Shown: positions 31,156 through 43,549, numbered from the stretch's first letter. The stretch is DNA of 64,000 nt from Mesostigma viride (GCA_009746045.1 RPFO01001991.1:36549-100548); one strand, 5' to 3'. A program made the numbers and translations. The notes: generated by a model from the letters alone, not told the origin.

Positions 31156-31503
31156 GATGGTCAGGGCATCACAAGCAGATATGGAGATAGGAACTCAGCA
31201 CAGGCCCCATTTCTGGCCCCGTATGGTATGGTACAGGCGCGTTTGCTGTTAAAGGTCTTATACATGGAAGCTCTCGCACTGGCATGCAGTTCTTCGGCCA
31301 CCATGCTGCGATCAGTACAAACTACTCTGGTTGACCTTGCTAACAGTTGCCATGGTCTCCTCAATCTGCCTGCATGGGTGCGCCCCGCATAAGCTGCCTT
31401 GTGTCAGTAGCTCTCTCTCTCTCTCTCTCTGACAACCTGCACTCATGCCTGGTGTTGGTGCATGCGTGTGCAATCTGCGACATCTGGATTTCTCTGCTCG
31501 CAG

Positions 31504-31575
31504 GTCGCTACACGATAACCAACTGAGCGGCGCCATCCCACCCGAGCTGGGGGCTTTGCCGGAACTCGAGTTGCT
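31504..31575 (+). CDS. LRR exon 4 (single repeat, 72 nt)
   Basis: The acceptor TCGCAG and donor GTGAGT enclose 72 nt reading LHDNQLSGAIPPELG followed by ALPELEL. This is the best match to the plant-type consensus, with the N at the conserved Asn position, LSGAIP and PELG. Phase-2 borders are identical to the other copies. In extracellular LRR proteins each such exon contributes one turn of the solenoid, with the LxxL strand lining the concave face. Confidence 0.7.
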
Positions 31576-32600
31576 GTGAGTAAAGCCAGATCCTTGGCGT
31601 GTGCTAGCTAGTTCTGCCCCTTCGTACTCGGCCAGCAATGCATGAAATTTATGTGCTCGCATCGCCACTGTTGTTTTTCTACCCTTTGAATTGCTATACC
31701 TCGTATGCAAGCATGGAGGATGTGGTTCTGCACCGAAATACCGTTACCAGCATCATTATCGATTGCCGGATTGTGACTTACATAAGCAGGCCATGGTAAA
31801 TGGTCGGGGCAGCCGTTTGGGATACGCAGAACATCCAGTCCCGGCGTCCTAGATACCAAAAGACGTAAGTTTGATCTATGGCTGGAATGCCATTGACGGT
31901 GGTTGTACTTACAACTGTATGCGGCTGTATTCCTGGAATGGAATGCTAGTTACAATAATCATGAGGCCTAAATCACATTATCAGCATGCAGCATTTACAA
32001 CAGTTATCAATGCAGGGATGGTGGTTGGGAAAAGAATAGAGGTCGACCTTTGCTTGGTAGGTTTGCTTTTGTCCTACTTGCATTTCACGAGGCGTTTACC
32101 CGGATGGCGTTTGTTTTGCCGCACAAACTTTTCGTCTGAACAAATGACACAAATTGGTGTTCTAGTTGCTGGCGACTTACCTAGCTTGCCGGGGCTCTTC
32201 GGTCACGTATTGCATGAGAGAAAGTTTTTTATATAAGTAATGACCACGTCATTATCACTAGATAGTGGCAAGATTGCATCCCGAGGTATCTCTTGCCACC
32301 CATCCAGGGAACTGGCCGAATCGTTGCCACTGCCGCTCTGGGTCAGGCCACACCGTCCTCAAAAGGTATGTCACATGAACCCCATTTAACGTAGCCACAG
32401 CGGCTCCGCTTCCCTCTCAATAAAAAGAAACTATGTACAGAGAGCCACGATTCTCCGTTTTACCTCCAGGGAAAAACCGACTCTTGATGAAACCAATGAG
32501 TGGAGCACATACAAAAGGCAGGCCACATCCCAGCCGCCAATGATCATGGGAACACTTATTGCTTGTCAAAAGGCTAGCCTTACCCTTACATCTCTCTCTG

Positions 32601-35049
32601 GCGATCCATGCCCAGGGCAAATAACCTATCTCAACCCCTAAATCGTACAGCCGATGCATCGTCTGTAGCTCACCTATTTTGGGCACACGCACACACACAC
32701 ACAAAAAAAAAACCTTCAAGCATGTCCATGACTTGCCCTTCGGGTAGATACATCACAACCTCACATATATGCATGGTAGGCCATATATAACTACCATCAA
32801 AGTCAGGGGGGTCAAAGTCAGCGTGTTTTCATTCTAGGTAGATTGTACATTTTGAATTATGTAATAAGACCTAGACACCCACCACTTACAGGGATGATGA
32901 ACAATAAGTCGCTGAACATTTGAGCCATTGGGGTCATCATTTGTGTGAGTATCCCAATAGTTACACCCAGTAGAGCCTTAAGGTGTGCCATTGGAAAAAA
33001 GCAACCAAGGGGGTAGGGGTGGGCATACTACCTAGTAACATGGCCACCAAGAGCCGATAGCCGTGCCATACAACACATTTCCCTTCCACACTTATGGGAA
33101 AACATAGCTGCATCATCATACTGCCCTTATTTGACACCTATAGATGTGTAGGTGCCACATTGTCCATGCACGTAGGTACCGCGGTACGGATACCCTACGC
33201 AAAGCATGCATTCTAGGAGGCAACCACCAACAAACTAGTGATGTTAAGCCTATTCCATTAACCGTGGAACTCCAAGGTAACCAGACTCTTTATTTAAACA
33301 ATAAGTAGAGCTCATGGGGAAGTGGCCCTCAACTGGCCATCCTTACCCATAGGAACACTGAATGCCAAAAGAGGCTAGCCTTACCCCCAAACAAGCAACA
33401 CACAGGGAGGGCGGGTGGGAAAACAAAAGAGACCGCCATGAGCTAGGTGAGCAAGCTTTTATCGTGTGTCAAGGCCAACGGCTCTCTACCAACGGCCAGA
33501 TTCCGGCAACGGCCTCTAAACATTTTTAGCCGTCAAGTTTTACTTCAGATATTGCTTGTTGCAAACACGTCCACAATCACAGATCTGTTAGGAGAACCTA
33601 GACGCAAAAATCCGTCAAGGTACTCAGCACCTTGTCAAGGTATGGGCCGCTACAATTAGGCCATATCATTTGTAATACTCATACACTAGAAGCCTAATCA
33701 ACCTTATTAGGATCACAACACCAAGCTCCGTTTCATCTAGCATCAGCGGCTCCCCTTCCGTAACACTAAAAAGAAACCATGTTCAGAGAACCCTGATTTC
33801 AGCTTTCCCTTGCTAAGATATAAACTAAGCCGAAGCTGCTGTTGCTTGCCAGGTGCTGACCAGCACACCTAGTGACACATGCTGGCAATGGGAAGTTTTT
33901 ACTCGCCATTACATGCTTGATGACGTCATAGACCCCAGCCAACTGCCTCACATTTATGCAATGTGTGTGTGGCAAATTTATGAGAAACATTTATGGAGGT
34001 ATTCAAACCCATACAGCCTCTAAAACTCAGCACCATCACGCTATGGCAGGTCGAGTGACTGAGGTAAGCATCTAAGAAGAATGTTTTAGGAAAGGGCAAG
34101 GCCATGGTCGAGAAATAGCATGAATAATGCATAACAAATGTGCTGCACAAGCTAGAACGTATATATAAACGTCAGACATCGATAAGATATGGAGGCATTC
34201 AAACCCATACAGCCTCTAAAACTTCATAACACTATGGCAGGTCAACTGACTGAGGGAAGCATCTAAGAATGGTGTTTTAGGAAGGGGCCAGGCCATGGTC
34301 AAGAAAGAGCACGAATAATGAAGAAAGAATGTGCTACACAAGCTAGAAAGTATACATAAACGTCAAACATGGACAAGAAAACGATGCTTCCGCTTTACCT
34401 GGCATGGCTGACGTTACCTTAGCCCAGGTGGTGGCCGCAAATGGCGCGTTGAGGCACACCAAAGTTGTGCAGCATGGTCACTGGATTCGGCGATTTCGGG
34501 CCACTCTCGCACGTTTACGACTATGGATCATAAAAAGTACGAATAAATCGATACACCCTTGAAAATCTCCGGAAAGTATTGCTGTCAACGTTTCTATCGT
34601 CCGGCCTGATCGCAGTTTTTCCCAGCAAGAACGCTGCCGACACCTATCAAATGGCATTCCCGCGAACCAAAAATTGGGCTATATCATCCTTAGGACGTAT
34701 AGTATTAGTCTATTCCCTAATTTTGGCAAGCAATTTGGAACGAAAATGTAAATGCCATGCTTGAAGGAGAGCCGCCATGGCCAGGTCGCTGGTTTCCGGA
34801 ATGCACGTTCTACGTAAAAGAATACCCTGACCCCCTGTACTTTGACCGTCCAGTACACCTGTTAATCGTCGTCCAAATATAGCAAACCATAGCATCATGT
34901 TCTGAAGAAACTTATAAACTTTCATTCTGATCAGCTAAACGTTTCCGTATTCCCGTTAGTATTCTCGGCATTTGGTCGCCCGAGAAGGGGCCGATGCGTC
35001 GGCTACAACTCAATTTTTGCGAAAAATCGGCAGCCAGACCATTTAGGGG
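32601..35049. repeat. Duplicated segment, paralogue of 12,104-13,620, with hAT empty site
   Basis: Contains the uninterrupted hAT target (CATCACAACCTCACATATAT, then ATGGTAGG at 32,773-32,780). It continues with GGTACCGCGGTACGGATA, ACATGCTTGATGACG and TTGGTCGCCCGAGAAGGGGC. Bases 34,010-34,180 and 34,185-34,350 are an internal direct duplication (CATACAGCCTCTAAAAC, AGCATCTAAGAA, TTTTAGGAA). An (AC)n-(A)n microsatellite lies at 32,688-32,712. Short frames are not conserved. Confidence 0.65.
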
Positions 35050-36000
35050 TTAAGTGGAACGAACAACCTAACTAGGCAGGGGGGAATCGAAAAATAGCCC
35101 GCCATGCCCGAGAGGTCAGGTGGCTATTGCCCGAAGAAGAACCTCAGGAAACTCCACCTCCAACCCTCTGGGAAAACATGGATGGCACCACCGTTCCGCA
35201 GCCCGTGAATGATGAAGATCTGTTCAATCCAAAGCCTGAGTTGCAATGTGCCAAATGCGCCTGAATTGCGGGTAGGTTAAAGGGAACACATGCTCCCAAT
35301 GGCGCTTGCCCGCGAAGCAGTGGCGGAGGATGGTTTCAGACACCCAGTCTTCTACCACCACTGACTGACTCTTGCCCTGAGAGGTCTGGGTAGACTTCAG
35401 CAGCAGGGCGCCCCGCTGAGCCGGCCCAAATCGGACATCAGGCTGGAGGTGCACATGGCAGACCCGAAGATTTGGCACCTCATGGATTCGCAGGGGGGAT
35501 ACGATGACCACCAGAAGGCCCACAAGTCGCTGGCCTTGGCATCACCAACATGCTGGAAATTGCAAACACCGCGTTTCATGGAATTGGAGGTGGGTCTCGA
35601 GGTGGCCCGATGCGTTGTCAAACCAGCGAGGACGCCACGTGGCAAGTCCCACGGCTTCACCACACCATGGGTAGTAAAGTTGCAAACCCACCAAGGCATC
35701 GACACTAGTCTGGCAACTACAGCCTCGAAAATGAGCACAGGCAAAGTATGCACCAAAGGTCTCCTGAAGGGCTGCAGCGCTCGACAATGACCTGTCCGCC
35801 CGGCCACCAGCCCTGACCAAGTCAAGAGGGAATCAAGGCCACAAGGGTAGGCCAGCAAGGCAGCCGGCTTTACCTTCCCGGAGAGCAATGGAAGATAGCT
35901 ACTAGTTACAGGGGGGGGGGGGCGTTAGGATGGATGCCCTCCACGGTCAGGTCACACACCCAGCCTGCTAAGAAGGCCGCCATGGATTGGCCGCAGGAAA
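35050..36000 (-). mobile_element. Truncated YR retroelement relic, copy 3
   Basis: The left edge TTAAGTGGAACGAACAACC interrupts host sequence at CCATTTAGGGGT, which continues GAAGCCCAATG at 13,352. The content is the recombinase region on the minus strand, a close relative of copy 2. A run of 12 G occurs at 35,911. The right boundary is uncertain; sequence shared with 26,015-26,270 follows. Confidence 0.65.
35180..35980 (-). pseudogene. Tyrosine recombinase relic, copy 3
   Basis: Visible pieces read leftwards: SSAAALQETFGAYFACAHF, LRIHEVPNLRVCHVH (catalytic Arg), RGALLLKSTQTSQGKSQSVV, ETILRHCFAGK and FPLTYPQFRRIWHIATQAL. The HxxR box lies near 35,190 (minus strand of CAGCCCGTGAATGATG). The part with the nucleophilic Tyr, present in copy 2, has been deleted between 35,160 and 35,165. 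Two frames are needed to read it. It is inactive. Confidence 0.65.
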
Positions 36001-36744
36001 CGCCGTCGGCTTGTTGGCGTCCACACCCACTGTATGGGAGCGGCTCCTGATGGCCGGGATAAGCCCACACAAGTTTGTGCCCTGTGCCAGCACAATTTAT
36101 GTGGTACCAGTGAACCTTCCCTTATGAGGTACAGTAACCTTACCTTGTCAGGTACCAGTGAACCTTACCTTGTACAGTAAAATAAGTTATGATATTGGTG
36201 GATGCCATGAGCCCATGAGTTGTTTTTGCCGTAAGGCTTTGGAGAGGAAGTCAACAAACACGACATTCTTGCAGGAATGGTTGTCCTTTATTATGAAATA
36301 TTAACAGTCACAAAACACAGACCTCGCGGTCACGTCAACAATCTCGATGTCTACACAGGTGCTAGGGCGAGCACGCAGGACCGGTTGCAAGAACTGAGCT
36401 CACAGTGCCAAGTGCATCCCTTTTATGCCACTTGGGCCAGCTCTCCTTCAGAGCTGTCAGAATGTGTGTCCGTGCATTCCGGTTAAATCCCGCCCTAGTC
36501 CTAGGCTGACTCAGACCTGTCAAGTCCTAGACTAGCACGGTACCACTGCCCTGCCTACAGGCGTGACAGTCCTCCATACGGTACCACTGCACGTGACAAA
36601 TATGTCAAAGTGTACCGACAGACTCAACCTAGGAAATACAATAAATTTTTCATTTCCTTACCAAATCAGGCACTCTTGGTGCCGATAGAAAGCTCATGAA
36701 ATGGTCTATCATATAACATAACTATCAATTACGTTAACTCCATG
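36001..36744. other. YR-relic flank then unrecognised sequence
   Basis: Bases 36,001-36,215 match 26,085-26,270, with three copies of a GGTACCAGTGAACCTTACCTT-like phrase. From 36,216 to 36,744 nothing was recognised; an open stretch of 69 codons at 36,277 has no motif. Confidence 0.45.
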
Positions 36745-37520
36745 GTTTCGATTTGCTTCATAATCCATGTGCCGTTCAGGCATGCACGTGTGAAACATCC
36801 AAGTATGCCTGCCATCTTTTCCTCGTGTCATTGCGTATCGCTGAGCCCAGATTGTAGTGGCACTGTGATCATGCAGTAAAGCCATGAAGAAAATGAGGGG
36901 CAGGTGTTTTTGATATGAAGGTGCCATAGGAATGGACAGTACATTCCGGACTTGTCGGGCAGGTGGGGCGTTAATTGGCAGGGCTTCCCTTGATCCCTTG
37001 GTTGCTTCCCTCGCTTGGCTTCTGGGGTGTGAGGACAGGTGCTCAAATGGAGAGGCATGAGACATACATGCGCGTTAGATGGATGGGTGGGTGGGTGGGT
37101 GGGTGGGTGGGTGGGTGGGTGGGTGGGTGGGTGGGTGGGTGGGTGGGTGGGTGGGTGGGTGGGGGCGGGCGGGCGGGCGGGCGGGCGGGCGGGCGGGCGG
37201 GCGGGTGGGTGGGCAGGAGGGAGGGAGGGAGGGAGGGCGGGCGTAGGTGTGGATGTGTGTGAGGGAAGGAGTGGCTGGGTTAGCGAGTCAAGCATGCACG
37301 TGTCAAACAGCCAGGTAGAATTGTCATCCTTTCCCCTCATCATTCCAAATTGTCGGCATGGATTCTTGTGGGAGTGCCATCATGCACTACAGCGCTGAAG
37401 AAAAGGATGATGGGCAAATATTTGTGAAATCAACTCGCCATAGCCCGGTGGTGGCTGCTAACAAGCAGCGCTTCTTTCTTCCATGCACAGTCAAACACCT
37501 ACGTCTTCTTGATTCCAGAT
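36745..37520. repeat. Duplicated segment with G-rich tract, copy 2
   Basis: Paralogue of 26,280-26,925, collinear on both sides of the tetranucleotide tract. After TCTTCTTGATTCCAGA at about 37,518 the two copies diverge. Confidence 0.7.
37084..37237 (+). repeat. Compound tetranucleotide tract (GGGT)n(GGGC)n(GGGA)n
   Basis: Roughly 20 GGGT units are followed by about 10 GGGC units, a short GGGT return and about 5 GGGA units. All blocks keep G-triplets at 4-base spacing, so the whole strand can form G-quadruplexes. The paralogue at 26,604 has a much shorter GGAT/GGGT/poly-G version. The long Pro/Gly-type frames across it are by-products. Confidence 0.9.
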
Positions 37521-37609
37521 AATTCTTTTCTACTACTTTATAATACTTTTCTACTACTATATATGCAACTTTGCAATAATATTTGTATACCAATGCAATC
37601 TGCAACATT

Positions 37610-38043
37610 TAATTATTGCTGCTAGTAATCTGCTAATGTGCCATGTTGATATCAAGGTGTTGCGATGCAATTCATCTATCAGAACTAAAGCGGCAACTCT
37701 GACTACCGACACAAAGAGTCCGCAGACCCAGCGACCGTACGTCGTGGATCGCGACATAGGCCCTGATAACCTGCGGTCCTGACCAATGTCGAACACACAG
37801 ATGCATCTGAGCGCATGGCGTACGCCCAGAACACTAACGCTTCATAGATTGGGCGAGATGGCAACTAGTTTGCCTAGCCGTCATCAAGCCGACAGATGTT
37901 CCCAGAAACGCGTGAAATTTCCCTACCACTACCGTTGGCGCATTATTGGTCGATGAACACATAAACGTCTTTTGAAGTGGCCTTCCGCTCTCGTGCCTGT
38001 GAACCCCGGAGCATGAACGGTGGCATGAAAACAAAAGAAAGTT
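37610..38043. repeat. Dispersed segment shared with 7,030-7,500
   Basis: Collinear with 7,030-7,560 but shorter: it lacks about 80 bases including the hairpin block at 7,446-7,485. Confidence 0.6.
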
Positions 38044-38776
38044 TAAGATCACTCAGCTCCCAAGAAGACGAGCATTTATTGAAACAATAAGTGGAGCCCT
38101 GCCACAAATGAAGCAGTTACAGTGGCCTTGAGGTTTCTCAGTCCGCACGGGAAACCAAGAAGTCTCCGGTGGGAGGGACGGAAAGAAAACAATTGCGGAT
38201 CATTGCCTGCCTAGCTTGCTTAAGGCATATCCGCCGACATACAAGCTGACATCATCCTAAACCGCCATGCGTCACACAACGACCTGAATAGTGCTGGAAA
38301 CACCACTAAAAATAGCGTGCCCAGACACCCCCAGGGTAGTGCACTACACGCACCGGTGATAGTACAACAAGGGTAATAAAACTAACAGCCACAAGTCTCC
38401 CCCATTGACCCTTAGGATCGGCCTGAGTCCAATATTCAAGAAGTCATCACGACTCCCTCAAAACAATCTGTCCCTCAGATTCGTCAAGCAACCAGCCGAC
38501 CCACAGGTCCGTAGCATGATAGCCACAATTAACAAACATTACGAATCCTTTGAAACAAGTCGTATAACCTCTATTTCAAATTTTTCGGACAGCTTAACAA
38601 TCGTCGCCGACTAATAAACAACCGGGTCCTTCAAAAATAATTAGACGAGCTTGGAACCCTTTATAAAATAGGATTAGTCAACCCATGTCTGGCAGACAAC
38701 CTTCCACATCGCAGGCCCAGGCATAGCGGCCCTATCTTTCCAGCATGCATTATGGAGCTGCTTTCGGAGAAAAGTG
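38044..38776. mobile_element. SINE-like dispersed element, family S, copy 2
   Basis: Full-length relative of 16,208-16,950, from AAGATCACTCAGCTCCCAAG to GGAGAAAAGTGATT. It is followed head-to-tail by a second family S copy that starts at 38,777. Confidence 0.65.
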
Positions 38777-38902
38777 ATTAAGATCACTCAGTTCCCAAGA
38801 AGATTAGCATTTATTGAAACAATAAGTGGAGCCCTTCCACAAATGCAGCAGTTACAGTGGCCTTAAGGTTTCTCAGTCTGCACGCGGAAGCAAGAAGCCT
38901 CC

Positions 38903-41690
38903 ACCCAAACGCCCCTCCCTGGCGCCAACCCCGGTGCGCTGATTGAACTCGTGACCACCATGCACTGAACAGCATGTCACAACATCTTAAATGGCGACTC
39001 TGCCCGCACTAGGCTTTTATAACCCCCGCAGGGGCCTGCTGATTCCAAAGCGACACAAGTCGGTGACAACCCCAAAAGCAAGGCCCCCAACAGAGCCAGC
39101 CGGGAACTAACCGAGAAAAGGGAAAGGGTAGTTCTGCGAGACCATAATAGAGCGAGCAGCACAGCAGGTGCCGGAGCGGAAAAAGGAATGTCTAAGGTCT
39201 GGCGCTGCCTCGCCTCCCTTAGGCGCCCTCCCCGACTCAAGTCTCATAACAGGGAATATTTCTAGCTATAGAATGCAGCCCTCGTGCGGCTGCTTTAGTC
39301 CCCAATCACCCCTCCTCTGCAGGGGCAACTGGAGAAGGACCTGCCGCCACAAAAAATGTTAATTCGTGAAAACAGGCCGTTCCTGACAGGAACCTGGGTC
39401 ATGCCTTCTAGATTGCAGGCCACGACACACGTACCATCGCAAGTTGGCAAGTCTGCGATGTGACACTAGAACTGTGTTAGAAACTTATAAACAGCTCCGC
39501 CGAAGCCGGTCAAACCTCCGAAGTAGTGCCCCACCCTTCTCCCATGCCCAAAAGACCCGCAGCCGGGGAAAAACTTTTGGTCAGGCTTCAGTTAGGGAAT
39601 ATTGAACTGGTTGTTGGGCAGTTAGGATTTGTTTGGTCAAAGATACTCTTAGTGACGTAGACATTCTGTCAGGCGTAGCCGCCTTCTTAGGGGACCTGGG
39701 AGGAAGGGGAAGGCCTTTTCTTCTTGCAAATTGTGGGATGGGGCTATGGCGGTGCAAGAAGCGTGCATGGCTCAAAGGCCCCGTTCCCTCCCTGGGCGCA
39801 GGGCTTGTGTTCAGTGGCGAAAAAGTCCAGCAGCCCCTGGGTCGCCGAAATTAATGGCGTAACTCAGTGGTTGCCAGGCGCCCGGAGTTCTGGTTGTGCT
39901 CCGGGTTTATGGGGCTGCTTGGTGGGGGAGGGCGGAGCCCATGCAATAACATTAAGGCCTGGCAGCGTTTGATTTGAACGTCCTCATGGTGTTGCGAAAA
40001 GGGTCCAACAGGCGCGAGGTCTCGGCGCTGGGGATGGGCGCTAATATGCGGTCTCAATAAAATGTCTGTCCGGGAAAACTGGCAGCGTGATAGGCGCACG
40101 GGGGTTCACCCCCTAATTGAGGCTAATGTGCTCCAAGAGGCTGCGGATGAGGGGTCGGCGCCGAAGCTTAGGGTTTCGATCGGGATCTAAAATTGTGACT
40201 TCTGTCGGGGCGTCGCGGCTGGCAGCAATTTCTTCCGCTGGCCAGGGAAGAGGTCTTCATCGAAGCCAGCGGAGGTCCCTGCGAAGGGTAAAAAACGCGG
40301 AGATGTGTCCATTTTGCAGTGCCTGATTGTATCCACAGCGGCTAGTTTTCAAAACGGAGTGCATTGCGGCAGGGCATCTCTACGAGCAAGTGGACCTGAG
40401 CATGAATGCGGCTTTGGGGGGGGGGGGGGAACCAGTAACGGAGGGGGCGGCATTATTGTAGCAAACTTTGCTTGGGAAAGCGCACATGGCAGGGGTTGGG
40501 CCTGCTATGATGCATGCTTGTTATGCGTCCATTTATTCTGATTTGGCACGCCGCAAAGGTGAAAACCATTTGCGTTCAGTGCCGGTCCTCGGAAAACGCG
40601 GAAAAACGCGATCTGCAAATGAATCCAGGCCGGAATCGAACTGGGGACCTCTCGCACCAATTTTGCTGACTAAAGGACGGACGTCTCCGGATCTATTGTT
40701 TTAATTAAGAAGTTGGTGGCGTGGAAGCTAATGGGTACACGAATCGGATTTCTTTTGAAAAGAGTGTCTTACAATGGTGCGAGAATGACGACCGCAAGTG
40801 AGGTTTCAAGGAGGCTGGATGCGACTGAATGAGAGTTTATTTCACGACGATATCTTTTGATTGGCGGACCTGAATTGTCAGCATTTTGAACGCTTAGTCA
40901 GTAAATGTTTGTTGGTTGGATTTGTGGAGTGGACGAGTAGGTTCAGCCGATGTTGTAAATCTTATTTGATTCTGGTTTTGCCGTTTGAATACGGAACTGG
41001 CAAGGCTTACGGCATTTAATATGAATTATATAATGCCTGAGGTATATTTTGCTGATGCTAGGCTTTGCTAGAGTTGATTTGGTTGGCAGCAACTGTTGTC
41101 CCTTTTGGTCAGGCTTCAGTTAGGGAATATTCGCTGAACTGGTTTGGCAGTTAGGCTTTGTTTGGTCAAAGATACTCTTAGTGACGTGGACTTTCTGTCA
41201 GGCCACCTTCTTAGCTGACCTGTGAAGAAGGGGAAGGTCTTTTTTCTTGCCCCACCCGACCTCCTAGTTCTGGGTGCTCCTCTGTGAGGGCATTTAATTA
41301 AGCAAACTTTACTTGGGGAAGCGCACATGGCAGGGGTTAGGCCTGCTATGATGCATGCTTGTTATGCGTCCACTTTTGTTTTAATTATGTAGTTGGTGGC
41401 GTGGAAGCTAATGGGTACACGAAAACTGTTGTAGAAACTTATGAAAAGCTCTGCTGAACCCGGTCGAACCGCTGAAGTAGCGCCCCACCCTTCGCCCATG
41501 CCAAAAAGATCCGCAGCCGGGGAAAAACGGCAAGGGGGTAATTTGAAATTTCCCTTCCGTTTCACGACCCACTCTGCTGTGCTTGGTCGAAACAACTTAG
41601 CGGTTGTGCCACCACCTGCCTCGGCTATAAGGCAGATGCAACCCCCACTTAAATGTGCAATATTGCACAGGCGGACCTGGCCGCAATTGT
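38903..41690. mobile_element. Inserted non-autonomous element nested in family S
   Basis: The 2.8-kb insert has no recognised protein domain. It starts with a TCCCTGGCGCCA word and has GGCGACTCTGCCCGCACTAG and TTTATAACCCCC; related wording occurs in the insertion at 48,080-49,027. It contains two rearranged copies of the same blocks: 39,466-39,720 reads block X then Y, while 41,104-41,527 reads Y then X, where X has CCGCAGCCGGGGAAAAAC and Y has GGTCAAAGATACTCTTAGTG. A third shared block is AGCGCACATGGCAGGGGTT at 40,477 and 41,320. A run of 14 G is at 40,416. Ends and class are unknown. Confidence 0.5.
40624..40672 (-). other. tRNA-Pro-like 3' half
   Basis: On the minus strand the text TTGGTGCGAGAGGTCCC followed by CAGTTCGATTCCGG matches the anticodon-arm to T-arm part of a proline tRNA, including a box B-like GTTCGATTCC. 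The 5' half with box A does not fold with it, so this is a tRNA-derived fragment rather than a functional gene. Similar box B-like words occur at 38,950 (GAGTTCAATC, minus) and 48,420 (GGTTCAAACC, minus) in the related inserts. Confidence 0.4.
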
Positions 41691-42308
41691 CCTAAAGAAA
41701 ATAATTGCGGATCATTGCCTGCCTAGCTTGCTTAAGGCATGATCCGCAGATACACAAGCTGACAATATCCTAAACCGGCATGCGTCACACAACGACCTGA
41801 ATAGTGCTGGAAACGCCACTAAAAGTAGCCTGCACAGACACCCCCAGGGTAGTACGCTACACGCACAGGTGATAGTACAAGGTTATTAAACTAACAGCCA
41901 CAAGTCTCGCCCCTTGACCCTTAGGAACGGCCCGAGCCCAATATTTTAATCATTAATCACGACTTCCCCAAAACAATCTATCCCTCAGATTCCTTAAGCA
42001 ACCCGCCGACCCACAGGTCCGTAGCATGATAGCCGGTGCACAAGCGGCTAGGAAGCGGTGACAAGCAATTATGAATCCTTTGAAACAAGTCTTATAACCT
42101 CTATTTCAAATTTTTCGGACAGCTTAACAATCGTCGCCGACTAATAAAAAAAACGGGTCCTTCAAAAATAATTAGACGAGCTTGGAACCCTTCATAAAAT
42201 AGGATTAGTCAACCCATGTCCGGCAGACAACCTTCCACATCGCAGGCCCAGGCGTAGCGGCCCTATCTTTCCAGCATGCCTTATGAAGCTACTTTTGGAG
42301 AAAAACGG

Positions 42309-42989
42309 TTTCCTTAAGCCCGTTGCAGTCCCCCACCGCATTCGGCATTCCACAAGGGTTCTTACCGCGGTTATCACTGCTGGAGGAAATATGCGGGAAA
42401 CGTGCTGGGCCAGTCCTTTCAAAATTAAGAACCAACAGACTTCTTGGAGGCAGCGCAGTTTTAAGGACAGCAACATGCGGTGTGAACTTCCATGTATCGA
42501 GCACTACCAGGGTATAGATTCAAGGTTTATCTAAAAGTCTGTCGTCTCAGAAGATGTTCTATGATCAGAGTCCAGGGAAGTGGGCCCACAGTTGCCGAAC
42601 AGATCCAGTAGTTACTCGTGTAGTGACACAGCTGGGCATGTCGAGTTTGGTCGATCCTGTCCTGGATCAGTCTGTAGGTATGCTCCTTCTGCACTGAAAT
42701 TTGCGCGCCGTCTGTTGTCCTTGAATTACAAGGGACAACGAAAGTCACCTCTTTCGGTAATGCAATGTCAGCCCCAAGGTTTGTGAAGGAGTTTTACCTA
42801 CTCGCCTAATGTTTTGTTATTGCTGAAATAGTTTTATCATCACATGCTATAATTATCTGGACTAGATTTGTAGGGACGCTTACCAACATTCGGCACTTGT
42901 TGGCGCCAAAGTTGGGAATTCGTGAGATGTATGTAATAGGTTTTGTCATGTACGCTAAAAAATTGCTCCCAACGTCCTCGTCTGTATGG
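42309..42989. repeat. Duplicated segment, paralogue of 13,350-14,530
   Basis: It holds CGTTGCAGTCCCCCACCGCA-type sequence, ACTTCTTGGAGGCAGCGC and GTCAGCCCCAAGGTTTGTGA, collinear with 13,350-14,530. It lacks both the TA-flanked element (single TA at 42,621-42,622) and the fold-back element (site near 42,808). Confidence 0.7.
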
Positions 42990-43549
42990 CAAGTTTCTCA
43001 TGGACGTTTTTAGCCTTAGCAGTACTGGCGCTGCGTTGCGCCACTTTTTTCAGTTTATTCACTTATTCTTGTATACGTGACATTAGCTGAGTCTTTAGTG
43101 TATGCACCCCCAAAAGTACAGAAACGTACTACATATCATTGGTATAGTACTGTGGGCGCGGCGCCCACATGACTGGTCCATAAACCCATGCATCTGCATG
43201 AATGTGTAGCATCCGACGCACCGTCTCGTGCCGCCACAATCGTGCGGCTGATACTGCCCCTGACACTGACGTAAATGACCCCAGGGAACGTAGTAATTTC
43301 CATGGATCTGTCCTCACTCCCAAGTATGCCAAATGCCTTGCCCTTGCGTGACAATGCATGGGTATTGGTCTGAGAAGGCTGTGGAGCGTTCTACACTTGC
43401 GTGGCAGACTAAATCTGCCCAGTGATGGCAGCCAATATTATGGTGCCAACTTCTGATGTTGATTATGTTGCCTTGAAACTAGTGGATCAGATGTTCATGC
43501 TTCCATTTGACATGCATAAAGACTAGGCCCAGAAAGATACTTCATCCCA

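Larger units (their letters stand above)
30070..32600 (+). repeat. LRR cassette copy 4
   Basis: It begins with the GTGGGCGCAGCGCCCACATG block, continues CTCACTCCCAAGTATGCC, and carries a TACC-ended element at 30,648-31,155 and LRR exon 4 at 31,504. The long tail matches copies 1 and 3 down to AAAGGCTAGCCTTACCC. A (CT)n tract at 31,409-31,430 lies 74 bases before the exon. Confidence 0.75.
38777..42308. mobile_element. SINE-like element, family S, copy 3, split by an insertion
   Basis: The first part (38,777-38,902, ending GAAGCCTCC) and last part (41,691-42,308, starting AAAGAAAATAATTGCGGATC) are collinear with the uninterrupted copies at 16,208 and 38,044. Between them lie 2.8 kb of foreign sequence. 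The last part ends TTTTGGAGAAAAACGGT at the border with duplicated sequence. Confidence 0.65.

Noticed and set aside
36828-37398. Pro/His- and Gly/Trp-rich frames across the GGGT/GGGC tract
   Set aside because: These are by-products of a tetranucleotide repeat, open in several frames at once.
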